The notes under the pieces are model-generated. The model worked only from the letters and a program-made list of their open reading frames with translations. It did not search any database and had not been told where the DNA came from. From Cellulomonas sp. (lineage in GTDB: Bacteria > Actinomycetota > Actinomycetes > Actinomycetales > Cellulomonadaceae), in assembly GCF_015234515.1 (NCBI RefSeq), contig NZ_JADGMY010000006.1, positions 1 to 51,247 on the forward strand: 51,247 bases of DNA. The letters run 5' to 3'. A program made the position numbers and the translations under genes. Below are positions 10,112 to 18,286 of this stretch, in pieces (position 1 is the first letter of the stretch; each line of letters opens with the position of its first letter).

Positions 10112-10145
10112 GACGGCCCGGCACCCTGGAGGGTGCCGGGCCGTC
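10112..10145. terminator. Terminator after rplA
   Basis: Perfect 15-bp inverted repeat, arms 10112-10126 and 10131-10145, 21 nt beyond the rplA stop. With the 10043-10081 hairpin it forms a back-to-back pair insulating the ribosomal operon from the cassette. Confidence 0.8.
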
Positions 10146-10165
10146 TACGAGCGGTGGAGCGACCG

Positions 10166-10882
10166 TCAGGCCGCGTCCTCCTCCGTGAGGTTGCGCGTCT
10201 TGCTCTGGTCCAGCGGGATGCCGGGGCCGTTGGTGGTCGACAGCGTCGCCTTGGCGATGTAGCGCCCCTTCGACGACGCGGGCTTCAGACGCAGGATCTC
10301 GTCGAGCGCGGCGGCGTAGTTCTCCACCAGCTGGGTCTCCGAGAAGGAGGCCTTGCCGATGATGAAGTGCAGGTTCGCGTGCCGGTCGACACGGAACTCG
10401 ATCTTGCCGCCCTTGATGTCGGACACGGCCTTGGCCACGTCCATCGTCACGGTGCCCGTCTTCGGGTTCGGCATGAGGCCGCGGGGGCCCAGCACCTTGC
10501 CCAGTCGACCGACCTTGCCCATGAGGTCCGGGGTGGCCACGGCGGCGTCGAAGTCCGTCCAGCCGCCCGCGACCTTGGCGATGAGGTCGTCGCCGCCGAC
10601 CTCATCGGCACCGGCGGCGCGGGCCTGCTCGGCACGCTCGCCGTTCGCGAACACGATGACGCGGGCCGTCTTGCCGGTGCCGTGGGGCAGGTTCACCGTG
10701 CCGCGGACCATCTGGTCGGCCTTGCGGGGGTCGACACCGAGGCGGAACGCGACCTCGACGGTCGAGTCGTACTTGGTGGTCGACGTCTCCTTGGCGAGGC
10801 GCACGGCCTCGAGGGGGGCGTAGATCCGCTCGGGGTCGATCTTCTCGACGGCGGCGCGGTACGCCTTGCTGTGCTTGGGCAT
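10166..10882 (-). CDS. rplA: 50S ribosomal protein L1
   Basis: 238 residues, the normal length. It binds 23S rRNA at the mobile L1 stalk, helps release E-site tRNA, and in many bacteria represses the L11-L1 operon. [11 protein letters not shown] at the start, [30 protein letters not shown] and [15 protein letters not shown] identify it. AGAAGGAGA lies 9 nt before the ATG. It is 114 nt downstream of rplK and ends the tRNA-Trp-secE-nusG-rplK-rplA run. In many genomes rplJ comes next; here a terminator and the protease cassette intervene. Confidence 0.97.
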   Translation of the reverse strand: MPKHSKAYRAAVEKIDPERIYAPLEAVRLAKETSTTKYDSTVEVAFRLGVDPRKADQMVRGTVNLPHGTGKTARVIVFANGERAEQARAAGADEVGGDDLIAKVAGGWTDFDAAVATPDLMGKVGRLGKVLGPRGLMPNPKTGTVTMDVAKAVSDIKGGKIEFRVDRHANLHFIIGKASFSETQLVENYAAALDEILRLKPASSKGRYIAKATLSTTNGPGIPLDQSKTRNLTEEDAA

Positions 10883-10943
10883 CTGCCTGTTCTCCTTCTG
10901 TCAGCAGTTGTGGTCATGCGGGCCGCACACGGGCCCTGCCACT

Positions 10944-10972
10944 GTCGGTGAGCGCAGGTCGCGCTCACCGAC
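10944..10972 (-). promoter_or_regulatory. Stem-loop in the rplK-rplA intercistronic region
   Basis: 12-bp perfect stem (arms 10944-10955 and 10961-10972, core CGGTGAGCGC) with a 5-nt loop, between the rplK stop and the rplA start. No T-run follows on the transcribed strand, so a partial terminator, an RNA-processing site or an L1-responsive element are all possible. The sequence does not decide between them. Confidence 0.4.
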
Positions 10973-10996
10973 GCGTCGTGAGTGCCGAGCGGAAGC

Positions 10997-11428
10997 TCAG
11001 CCCTCGACCTTGATGCCCATCGACCGGGCGGTGCCGGCGATGATCTTCTCGGCCGACGCGAGGTCGTTCGCGTTGAGGTCCTCGAGCTTGGTGCTGGCGA
11101 TCTCGCGGACCTGGTCCGCCGTCAGCGAGCCCACCTTGACGGTGTGCGGCGTCGGCGAGCCCTTGGCCACACCTGCGGCCTTCTTGATCAGCTCGGCGGC
11201 CGGCGGCGTCTTCGTGATGAAGGTGAACGAGCGGTCCTCGTACACCGTGATCTCGACGGGGATGACGTTGCCGCGCTGCGACTCGGTCGCCGCGTTGTAC
11301 GCCTTGCAGAACTCCATGATGTTGACGCCGTGCTGACCCAGCGCGGGGCCGATCGGCGGCGCGGGGGTCGCGGCACCGGCGTTGATCTGGAGCTTGATGA
11401 GGCCGGTGACCTTCTTCTTCGGGGGCAT
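10997..11428 (-). CDS. rplK: 50S ribosomal protein L11
   Basis: 143 residues, full length. With 23S rRNA it forms the GTPase-associated centre and is the target of thiostrepton-class antibiotics. The N-terminal domain has the proline-rich [16 protein letters not shown] segment; the C-terminal domain contains [11 protein letters not shown] and [15 protein letters not shown] stands a few nt before the ATG. The gene follows nusG with 83 nt between, in the conserved secE-nusG-rplK-rplA order. A small GC stem (11485-11501) in that gap is too short to call a terminator. Confidence 0.97.
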   Translation of the reverse strand: MPPKKKVTGLIKLQINAGAATPAPPIGPALGQHGVNIMEFCKAYNAATESQRGNVIPVEITVYEDRSFTFITKTPPAAELIKKAAGVAKGSPTPHTVKVGSLTADQVREIASTKLEDLNANDLASAEKIIAGTARSMGIKVEG

Positions 11429-11511
11429 GATGCCTTCCGTTTCTTCTCGTGGGCCGACGCCGTGGGCGATGACCCGGTTGCAGGGCCCCGCGGCGCGGGG
11501 CGGTCAGCAGG

Positions 11512-12339
11512 TCAGATCTTCGAGACCTGGCTGAAGGACAGCTCGACCGGGGTCTCCCGGCCGAAGAGCGAGACGAGGACCTTGAGCTTCTGGTTCTCGG
11601 GGTTGATCTCGGAGATCGTGGCCGGCAGCGTGTCGAACGGCCCGCCGTCGGTCACGGTGACCGACTCGCCGACCGTGAAGTCGACCTCCACCGGCTTGCT
11701 CGACGCCTTGGCGGCCTGCTGCGCGGGCGTCTTCGCCTCGATCGCGGGGGCCAGCATCGAGAAGACCTCGTCGAGCGTGAGCGGCACGGGCTGGTGCGTG
11801 TGACCCACGAACCCGGTGACGCCCGGCGTGTGGCGCACGGCGCCCCACGACTCGTCGGTCAGGTCCATGCGGACCAGGACGTAGCCGGGGATCCGCACGC
11901 GCTTGACGACCTTGCGCTGCGCGTTCTTGATCTCCACGACCTCTTCCATGGGGACCTCCACCTGGTGGATGTAGTCCTCCATGTTGAGGCTCTGCGTGCG
12001 CGACTCGAGGTTCGCCTTCACGCGGTTCTCGTACCCCGCGTAGGAGTGGATGACGAACCAGTCACCGGGCATGCGACGCAGCTGGGCCTTGAACGCGGCG
12101 ACCGGGTCCTCGTCCGGGTCGACCTCGTCGACCTCGGAGGCGCCGTCGGCGTCCTCGGCCGCGACGTCGTCCGCGGCGGTGGCGTCGTCGACGGTGACGT
12201 CGTCCTCCTCGACGGCGTCGGTGGCGGCCGTGTCGTCGACCTCGTCACCCGCGCTCGCCTCGACGGCCTCGACAGACGCCAGGGCGTCCGCGAGCTCGGC
12301 CTCGGCGCCCGACGTGGGCTCCTGCGACTCCTGCGACAC
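11512..12339 (-). CDS. nusG: Transcription elongation/termination factor NusG with acidic N-terminal extension
   Basis: 275 residues if GTG 12339 is the start; a TTG at 12345 with GGAG 8 nt upstream is a close alternative. The NGN domain (about 93-215: [39 protein letters not shown]) binds RNA polymerase. The C-terminal KOW domain (about 220-275: [26 protein letters not shown]) contacts Rho or ribosomal S10. The first about 90 residues are dominated by Asp, Glu, Ala and Val and look disordered; E. coli NusG (181 residues) lacks them, while long acidic N-termini are common in actinobacterial NusG. It lies between secE and rplK as usual. Confidence 0.96.
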   Translation of the reverse strand: MSQESQEPTSGAEAELADALASVEAVEASAGDEVDDTAATDAVEEDDVTVDDATAADDVAAEDADGASEVDEVDPDEDPVAAFKAQLRRMPGDWFVIHSYAGYENRVKANLESRTQSLNMEDYIHQVEVPMEEVVEIKNAQRKVVKRVRIPGYVLVRMDLTDESWGAVRHTPGVTGFVGHTHQPVPLTLDEVFSMLAPAIEAKTPAQQAAKASSKPVEVDFTVGESVTVTDGGPFDTLPATISEINPENQKLKVLVSLFGRETPVELSFSQVSKI

Positions 12340-12437
12340 GTGCAACCTGCTTTCTCCGTTGTGGACCGGCGCGCGCCGGTGCGTGCGCGGCTCGACCCGC
12401 GCGGGTGGGGTGATGCGTCGGCGTCAGCCGGCGTGCG

Positions 12438-12719
12438 TCACCCGAAGACCCAGAACGCCAGCTTGCCGACCCCCAGGTCGATCACCGTCACGAACAGCAT
12501 GACGACCGTGACGAACACGAGCACGACGCTGGTGTACGTGACGAGCTCCTGCCGGGTCGGACGGACGACCTTCTTGAGCTCGGCCACGACCTGGCGCACG
12601 AAGAGCGCGATGCGCGCGAACAGCCCGCGCTTCTCCTCGCCGCGACGCGGAGCACGCTCGCTCCTGCTGGCGGCCGAGCCCTCGGCGTCGGACGCCGCGG
12701 CGGCAGCGGTATCGCTCAC
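12438..12719 (-). CDS. secE: Preprotein translocase subunit SecE
   Basis: 93 residues. Essential small subunit that clamps the SecY channel. A polar alanine-rich N-terminus is followed by the amphipathic helix [20 protein letters not shown] and one transmembrane helix ([20 protein letters not shown]), the standard single-span actinobacterial form. GTG 12719 is preferred because AGGGG lies 6 nt upstream; ATG 12740 has no ribosome-binding site. It is between tRNA-Trp and nusG, an order conserved in actinobacteria. Confidence 0.93.
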   Translation of the reverse strand: MSDTAAAAASDAEGSAASRSERAPRRGEEKRGLFARIALFVRQVVAELKKVVRPTRQELVTYTSVVLVFVTVVMLFVTVIDLGVGKLAFWVFG

Positions 12720-12879
12720 GTCTGGCCCCTGTCTCGTCATCGGTGCGACACCCGGGGTGGGTGCCGCGTGTCGAGGACGCACGGACTGGCCGACGCGACG
12801 CGCCGGACCGACCGGCGGTCCTGCTCACGACGCCGACCCGGACCTCGGGTTGCCCCGAGGCCGAGCCGGTCCGCGTGCG

Positions 12880-12952
12880 CAGGGCAGACAGGACTCGAAC
12901 CTGCAACCTGCGGTTTTGGAGACCGCTGCGCTACCAATTGCGCCACTGCCCT
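12880..12952 (-). tRNA. tRNA-Trp (CCA)
   Basis: A 73-nt cloverleaf on the minus strand with acceptor arms AGGGCAG and CTGCCCT, T-loop GGTTCGAGTCC and the anticodon loop TCTCCAAAA giving CCA. The 3' CCA end is not encoded. It sits directly upstream of secE and is probably co-transcribed with it. Confidence 0.97.
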
Positions 12953-13063
12953 ACGACGGCCGGGTCGCCATGAGCTCCGCGTCACCGCCGGACCAGGCTC
13001 GATCATCTCGAGCTCGACCTGAAGGCGTGCTTCATCATGGCGGACGTCAACCGCCGGTGGACC

Positions 13064-13093
13064 ACTGTACGCGACGCGGGGCGGTACGGTCGA
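13064..13093 (-). promoter_or_regulatory. Candidate promoter for the tRNA-Trp-secE-nusG-rplKA transcript
   Basis: Minus-strand TCGACC (13088-13093) and TACAGT (13064-13069) are 18 bp apart, about 110 nt before the tRNA. The -10 is good and the -35 fair. The stretch 12953-13194 holds no gene, so a promoter must lie in it. Confidence 0.4.
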
Positions 13094-13194
13094 ACCCGCT
13101 CGGAACGGGACCTCGCGCCGCCCTGGACCAGGCTGCGTACCACGTCGTGATATGCCGTGGCCCCGCACCCGTGCTGCTCTGCGAGGATGTCCGC

Positions 13195-14430
13195 GTGACC
13201 GAGCACAGCGCCCAGACGACGACGTCCACCCGCGCCCGGGTCTCCGCCCGGGTCGCCGCGATCGCGGAGTCCGCGACCCTCGCGGTCGACGCGAAGGCGA
13301 AGGCGCTCAAGGCGGCAGGACGGCCGGTGATCGGATTCGGGGCCGGCGAGCCCGACTTCCCGACGCCGGACTACATCGTCGAGGCCGCGGTCCGGGCCGC
13401 GCAGGACCCGGTCAACCACCGCTACTCCCCCGCCGCCGGTCTGCCGGTGCTGCGCGAGGCGATCGCCGCCAAGACGCTGCGCGACTCGGGGTACGAGGTG
13501 AAGGCGTCCGACGTCCTCGTCACGAACGGTGGCAAGCAGGCCGTCTTCCAGGCCTTCGCCGCGATCCTCGACCCGGGCGACGAGGTCCTGCTGCCCGCGC
13601 CCTACTGGACGACGTACCCCGAGGCCATCCGGCTGACGGGCGCCGAGCCGGTCGAGGTGTTCGCGGGCGTCGACCAGGGCTACCTGGTCACCGTCGAGCA
13701 GCTGGAGGCGGCACGCACGCCGCGCACCAAGGCGCTGCTGTTCAACTCGCCGTCCAACCCCACGGGCGCGGTGTACTCCCCCGAGCAGACGGAAGAGATC
13801 GGCCGCTGGGCGCTGGAGCACGGCATCTGGGTCGTCACCGACGAGATCTACGAGCACCTGACGTACGACGACGCGGTGTTCACGCCGATCGTGCGCGTCG
13901 TGCCCGAGCTCGAGGACACGACGATCGTGCTCAACGGCGTCGCGAAGACCTACGCGATGACGGGATGGCGCGTCGGCTGGATGATCGGCCCGACGGACGT
14001 CATCAAGGCCGCGACCAACCTGCAGTCGCACCTGTCGTCGAACGTCGCCAACGTGTCGCAGCGCGCGGCCGTGGCGGCGCTGACCGGTGACCTGTCCGCC
14101 GTCGACACGATGCGGACCGCGTTCGACCGCCGCCGTCGCACCATGGTGGGGATGCTCGAGCAGATCGACGGCGTGCGCTGCCCGGCGCCGCAGGGCGCGT
14201 TCTACGCGTACCCGTCCGTCGAGGGGGTCCTGGGGCGCACCATCCGCGGCGTCACGCCGACGACGTCGGCCGAGCTCGCGTCGCTGATCCTCGACGAGGT
14301 CGAGGTCGCGGTCGTGCCCGGCGAGGCGTTCGGCCCGAGCGGCTACCTGCGGCTGTCGTACGCCCTGGGGGACGACGACCTGGCCGAGGGCGTCGGCCGC
14401 ATCCAGGCCCTGCTCGGCGAGGCCGTCTGA
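13195..14430 (+). CDS. aspC: Pyridoxal-phosphate aminotransferase, aspartate aminotransferase family
   Basis: 411 residues, class I/II fold type I. It transfers the amino group between aspartate (or a related amino acid) and 2-oxoglutarate. K251 in [16 protein letters not shown] is the Schiff-base lysine; SNPTGAVYS and [11 protein letters not shown] bind the cofactor; GYLRLSYA near the C-terminus carries the substrate-carboxylate arginine. The GTG at 13195 starts the conserved part; GAGGA about 7 nt upstream could be a ribosome-binding site or part of a leaderless -10 (GAGGAT at -12 to -7). The frame stays open far upstream, antisense to secE and nusG, and that part is spurious. Exact substrate preference cannot be read from the sequence. 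Confidence 0.92.
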   Translation: MTEHSAQTTTSTRARVSARVAAIAESATLAVDAKAKALKAAGRPVIGFGAGEPDFPTPDYIVEAAVRAAQDPVNHRYSPAAGLPVLREAIAAKTLRDSGYEVKASDVLVTNGGKQAVFQAFAAILDPGDEVLLPAPYWTTYPEAIRLTGAEPVEVFAGVDQGYLVTVEQLEAARTPRTKALLFNSPSNPTGAVYSPEQTEEIGRWALEHGIWVVTDEIYEHLTYDDAVFTPIVRVVPELEDTTIVLNGVAKTYAMTGWRVGWMIGPTDVIKAATNLQSHLSSNVANVSQRAAVAALTGDLSAVDTMRTAFDRRRRTMVGMLEQIDGVRCPAPQGAFYAYPSVEGVLGRTIRGVTPTTSAELASLILDEVEVAVVPGEAFGPSGYLRLSYALGDDDLAEGVGRIQALLGEAV

Positions 14431-14444
14431 CCTCCTGACGGACC

Positions 14445-14472
14445 CCCGTGTCCACCGGTCGGTGGACACGGG
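14445..14472. terminator. Terminator after the aminotransferase
   Basis: Perfect 12-bp inverted repeat (CCCGTGTCCACC, loop GGTC) 15 nt after the aminotransferase stop. It separates that gene from the ABC exporter operon. Confidence 0.75.
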
Positions 14473-14513
14473 CGCCCGTCGTGCGGTCGTGCCGTAGCCG
14501 CACGTCGGCGCGG

Positions 14514-14519
14514 CAGGCT
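14514..14519 (+). promoter_or_regulatory. Possible leaderless -10 of the ABC exporter operon
   Basis: CAGGCT at -12 to -7 from the ATG at 14526, with no ribosome-binding site between. It is one mismatch from TAGGCT. Weak alone; it gains support from the same spacing in several other genes here. Confidence 0.35.
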
Positions 14520-14525
14520 GGTGGC

Positions 14526-15431
14526 ATGGCGACCACGAACGCCCCGGCCGTCCTGGTCGAGGGGCTGCACAAGAGGTACGGCGACAAGCGTGCCGTGGAC
14601 GGGCTGGACCTGCGGGTCGAGCACGGCGAGATCGTCGCGGTCCTGGGCCCGAACGGCGCCGGGAAGACCACGACGGTCGAGACCCTCGAGGGGTTCAGAC
14701 GCGCCGACGCCGGGCACGTGCGCGTGCTCGGCGAGGACCCCGCCCGTGGCGACCGGGCGTGGCGGGCACGGCTCGGGGTGGTGCTGCAGGACAACCAGGA
14801 CCTCGCGGAGGTCACCGTCGCCGAGATCGTGCGGCACGTCGCGGGCTTCTACCCCGCGCCCCGGCACCCGGAGGCCGTGATCGAGGAGGTCGGCCTGCGC
14901 GAGAAGCGGTCGGCCCGCGTCCGCGCGCTCTCCGGTGGGCAACGGCGCCGCCTCGACGTCGCGCTCGGGATCGTCGGCGACCCCGAGCTGCTGTTCCTGG
15001 ACGAGCCGACCACGGGCTTCGACCCCGAGGCGCGCCACGCGTTCTGGGACCTGGTCGAGTCCCTGCGTGACGGGGGCACGACGATCCTGCTGACCACCCA
15101 CTACCTCGAGGAGGCCGAGCGTCTCGCGGACCGGGTGGTCGTGGTGGCACGCGGACGCGTCGTCGCGGAGGGTGCACCGGCGGACCTGGGCGGGCGGCAG
15201 GCGCGACGCGCACGCGTGCGCTGGACCGTCGACGGCGTCGGCCACGAGGAGGCCACGGACACCCCCACGGCGCTCGTCGCGCGGTTGGCCGCGCAGGTCG
15301 GGCGGCCCGACGGGGAGGTGCCGGGCCTGCAGGTCCTGCGGCCGACCCTGGAGGACGTGTACCTCGGGCTGATCGACGGGACCACGACGGGCGCCACGAC
15401 GGACGGGTCCCTCGAGGAGGCGGCACGATGA
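14526..15431 (+). CDS. ABC exporter ATP-binding protein
   Basis: 301 residues. It powers an ABC-2 type exporter. Walker A GPNGAGKTT (41-49), signature LSGGQRRR, Walker B LLFLDEPTT and the H-loop histidine (TTHYLEEAE) are intact. After about residue 230 comes a C-terminal extension typical of drug or lantibiotic exporter ATPases (DrrA/CcmA-like). Its stop overlaps the permease ATG by 4 nt (ATGA). The two are followed by a NarL-type sensor kinase and regulator, an arrangement common for exporters that respond to cell-envelope stress or antibiotics. The substrate cannot be told. Confidence 0.94.
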   Translation: MATTNAPAVLVEGLHKRYGDKRAVDGLDLRVEHGEIVAVLGPNGAGKTTTVETLEGFRRADAGHVRVLGEDPARGDRAWRARLGVVLQDNQDLAEVTVAEIVRHVAGFYPAPRHPEAVIEEVGLREKRSARVRALSGGQRRRLDVALGIVGDPELLFLDEPTTGFDPEARHAFWDLVESLRDGGTTILLTTHYLEEAERLADRVVVVARGRVVAEGAPADLGGRQARRARVRWTVDGVGHEEATDTPTALVARLAAQVGRPDGEVPGLQVLRPTLEDVYLGLIDGTTTGATTDGSLEEAAR

Positions 15432-16303
15432 GCACGACGACCGGCACCACCGACGGCACGCTCACCGCACCCGCCGCCCCGCGCGCCGCCCGCCCGCTGC
15501 CCGGACTGGCGCGCCTCGCGCTGGCGCGCACGGCGTTCGAGGTCCGCGTGTTCTTCCGCGAGCGGGACGCGGTGGTGTTCGTGTTCGCCTACCCGATCCT
15601 CATGCTCGCGATCTTCGCGACCGTGTTCGGCTCCGACGAGGAGCTGGCGTCGGGCACGGGCGTCTACTTCCCGCAGTACTTCCTGCCCGGGATGGTCGCC
15701 ACGGGCGTCATGCTCTCGAGCTTCCAGAACCTTGCCATCGCCATCGCGGCCGAGCGTGACGACGGCACCCTCAAGCGCCTGCGGTCGACACCTCTGCCCG
15801 CCACGGCCTACTTCCTGGGCAAGACCGGGCAGGTGCTCGTCACCGCCGCCGTCCAGACGGCGCTGCTGCTCGCCGTCGCCGCGCTGGCGTTCGACGTCCC
15901 GCTGCCGACCGACCCGCACCGGTGGCTGACGTTCGCGTGGGTGTTCGTGCTCGGCACCGCCACCGGCTCGGTGTGCGGGGTGGCGTTCTCGTCGGTGCCC
16001 CGCACCGGGCGCTCGGCCAGCCCCGTCGTGATCCCCGTGGTCCTGGTCCTGCAGTTCGTGTCCGGCGTGTTCTTCCAGTTCAACGAGCTGCCCACGTGGA
16101 TGCAGCAGGCCGCCTCGGTGTTCCCGCTGAAGTGGATGGCCCAGGGCATGCGCTCGGTGTTCCTGCCGGACGAGCTGGCGGCGATCGAGCCGTCGGCCTC
16201 GTGGCAGCACGGTGCGACCGTGGCGGTGCTCGCCGCGTGGCTCGTCGTCGGGCTGGTCGTGGGCGTGCGGACGTTCCGCTGGCGCCGTCGGGACGACGGG
16301 TGA
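15428..16303 (+). CDS. ABC-2 type transporter permease
   Basis: 291 residues with six predicted membrane helices and a conserved ABC-2 permease core (VFVFAYPILMLAIFATVFG, YFLPGMVATGVMLSSFQNLA, LPTWMQQAASVFPLKWMAQG). Together with the preceding ATPase it forms an exporter, probably two of each. The ATG at 15428 overlaps the ATPase stop. The first about 35 residues are polar, Thr/Ala/Pro-rich and cytosolic. It lies 43 nt before the sensor kinase, likely on the same transcript or under its control. Confidence 0.93.
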   Translation: MSTTTGTTDGTLTAPAAPRAARPLPGLARLALARTAFEVRVFFRERDAVVFVFAYPILMLAIFATVFGSDEELASGTGVYFPQYFLPGMVATGVMLSSFQNLAIAIAAERDDGTLKRLRSTPLPATAYFLGKTGQVLVTAAVQTALLLAVAALAFDVPLPTDPHRWLTFAWVFVLGTATGSVCGVAFSSVPRTGRSASPVVIPVVLVLQFVSGVFFQFNELPTWMQQAASVFPLKWMAQGMRSVFLPDELAAIEPSASWQHGATVAVLAAWLVVGLVVGVRTFRWRRRDDG

Positions 16304-16346
16304 CGCCCGCCCGCCGGCCGGCCACGCTCGTGGCAGAGTCGCACCC

Positions 16347-17582
16347 ATGAGCCCCGTCGCCGACGCGCGCCCCGTGCCGCAGACCGTCGACCGGCACGGG
16401 TTCTGGCTGCGGACGCTGCTGATGTACGACCTGGTCTTCGCCGGGATGACGGCGGTGTACCTGCTGGCGGTGCTCATCGAGGCGGCGAGCCTGGCCGACG
16501 CCGGGGTCGCGCTGGTCACGATGGGGGTGCTGGCGCTCGCGTACGTCCTGGTCGGGCGCCGCGCCGCGCAGCGCGGCAGCGCCCGGCTCGCGGACGGCTA
16601 CCTCGCGGTCCTCGTCGTCGTCGTGGTGGTGCAGGTCGCCAACGGTGACATCGGCTCCGTGCTGCTCTTCCTCGCCTTCCTGCAGATCTGGTTCTTCAGC
16701 CGCACCCGGGTCGCGGGCGTCGTGTGGGCGGTGGCGCTCACCCTCGGCATCACGACGGCCGCGGTGCTGCGCGTGCAGGCGACCGGCCCGCAGATCGCAG
16801 AGATCGCCGCCGAGTTCGGCACCGCGCTGCTCTTCGCGGTGGTCCTCGGGCTGTGGATCACCCAGGTGGCGGAGCAGAGCGAGGAACGCGCCTACCTGCT
16901 CGACGAGCTGCGCGCCACGCAGGAGGCGCTGGCGGCGTCGCACCACGCGGCCGGAGTGGTCGAGGAGCGGGAGCGCCTGGCCGCGGAGATCCACGACACG
17001 CTCGCGCAGGGCTTCACGTCCGTCGTGATGCTCGCGGGGGCTGCGGCCGTGGAGCTGGCTCGCGGGCACGTCGACCGGGTGGGCACGCGGCTGGAGCACA
17101 TCGAGGACGTCGCACGCGACAACCTGGCCGAGGCGCGCGCGCTCGTCGCGGCGACCGCCCCTCCCGACCTCCAGGACGGCACCCTCGCGGACGCGCTCGC
17201 CCGGCTCGCCGCCCGGTTCGGCACCGAGACGGGCGTCCGCGTCGACGTCGTCGACGACGCCGGTGACAGCGTGGGCGCCGAGGCGCAGGTCGTGCTGCTG
17301 CGGGCCGCGCAGGAGTCGCTCGCCAACGTGCGCCGGCACGCCGGGGCGTCCCACGTGACGCTCCGGCTGGCACGCGACGACGACGAGCTCGTCCTCGAGG
17401 TCGCCGACGACGGCCGAGGGCTCGGTCCCGGCGTGGCCGAGGGCAACGGGCTGCGCGGCATGCGGGCACGGGCGGACGCGGCCGGGGGCACGTTCGACGT
17501 CACGGGCGGGCCGGGTGAGGGCACGTGCGTGCGGCTGCGCGTGCCGGCCCGTCAGCGCCTCACCACGGGCGCGTCGTCGTGA
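16347..17582 (+). CDS. Sensor histidine kinase, NarL/DesK type
   Basis: 411 residues. The first about 175 hold five to six hydrophobic helices with almost no extracytoplasmic loop, as in intramembrane-sensing kinases. A HisKA_3 dimerisation domain follows with the phospho-accepting H216 (AAEIHDTLAQGFTS), then a HATPase_c domain (AQESLANVRRHAGA, VADDGRGLG, GNGLRGMRARA). It should autophosphorylate and pass phosphate to the regulator whose GTG overlaps its stop (GTGA). The membrane-embedded sensor next to an ABC exporter suggests detection of envelope damage or a drug. CAGAGT at -13 to -8 may be a leaderless -10. Confidence 0.93.
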   Translation: MSPVADARPVPQTVDRHGFWLRTLLMYDLVFAGMTAVYLLAVLIEAASLADAGVALVTMGVLALAYVLVGRRAAQRGSARLADGYLAVLVVVVVVQVANGDIGSVLLFLAFLQIWFFSRTRVAGVVWAVALTLGITTAAVLRVQATGPQIAEIAAEFGTALLFAVVLGLWITQVAEQSEERAYLLDELRATQEALAASHHAAGVVEERERLAAEIHDTLAQGFTSVVMLAGAAAVELARGHVDRVGTRLEHIEDVARDNLAEARALVAATAPPDLQDGTLADALARLAARFGTETGVRVDVVDDAGDSVGAEAQVVLLRAAQESLANVRRHAGASHVTLRLARDDDELVLEVADDGRGLGPGVAEGNGLRGMRARADAAGGTFDVTGGPGEGTCVRLRVPARQRLTTGASS

Positions 17583-18208
17583 CCGTGCGGGTCGTCGTGG
17601 CCGACGACCACCCCGTCGTGCGCTCCGGCATCGTCGCGCTGCTGCACCTCGAGCCGGACCTCGAGGTCGTGGGCGAGGCAGGTGACGGTGAGCGCGCCGT
17701 CGCCCTCGCCCACGAGCTGCAGCCGGACCTCGTCCTCATGGACCTGCGCATGCCGGGCACGGACGGCGCGACCGCGACGGCCCGGATCGTCGGCGAGCTG
17801 CCGGGCGTGCACGTCCTCGTCCTGACGACGTACGAGACCGACACGGACATCCTGCGCGCGGTCGAGGCCGGCGCGACGGGCTACCTGCTCAAGGACACCC
17901 CGCGCGACCAGCTCGTCGCCGGGGTGCGTGCCGCGGCGCGCGGCGAGTCCGCGCTGTCGCCCTCGGTCGCCCGCCGGCTGGTCCAGCAGGTGCGTGGCGA
18001 CCACGGTGAGCGGCTGACCCCGCGTGAGCGCGAGGTCCTCGCGGGCGTCGCACGCGGTCTGTCCAACGCCGGCGTGGGGCGCGAGCTGTTCATCACCGAG
18101 GCCACCGTCAAGACGCACCTGCTGCGCGCGTTCGCGAAGCTCGGGGTCGACGACCGCACCCGTGCGGTGACCGTCGCGATCGAGCGCGGGATCCTGCCGG
18201 GCGCGTGA
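17579..18208 (+). CDS. Response regulator, NarL/LuxR family
   Basis: 209 residues. The receiver domain (1-120) has the acidic pocket ADDHP, the phosphorylation site D55 (LVLMDLRMPG) and the conserved lysine in GYLLKD. The LuxR-type helix-turn-helix (about 145-205: LTPREREVLAGVARGLSNAGVGRELFITEATVKTH) binds DNA. The GTG at 17579 overlaps the kinase stop by 4 nt, so the two form a pair. The probable targets are the upstream ABC exporter genes, by analogy with similar loci; no binding site was identified. Confidence 0.95.
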   Translation: MTVRVVVADDHPVVRSGIVALLHLEPDLEVVGEAGDGERAVALAHELQPDLVLMDLRMPGTDGATATARIVGELPGVHVLVLTTYETDTDILRAVEAGATGYLLKDTPRDQLVAGVRAAARGESALSPSVARRLVQQVRGDHGERLTPREREVLAGVARGLSNAGVGRELFITEATVKTHLLRAFAKLGVDDRTRAVTVAIERGILPGA

Positions 18209-18274
18209 ACCCGCGGCGTGCGGGTGCCGCGGACCGGCGATCGGACGGGCCTACTGCGCCGGTGGTCGCGCGAC

Positions 18275-18280
18275 CATACT
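18275..18280 (+). promoter_or_regulatory. Leaderless -10 of the 18287 sensor kinase
   Basis: CATACT, one mismatch from TATACT, at exactly -12 to -7 from the ATG at 18287. No ribosome-binding site lies between, so a leaderless transcript is likely. It supports this start over upstream alternatives. Confidence 0.45.
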
Positions 18281-18286
18281 GACCCC

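Noticed and set aside
11794..13194. Upstream in-frame extension of the aminotransferase
   Set aside because: It would run antisense through nusG, secE and tRNA-Trp; aminotransferase homology begins just after GTG 13195.
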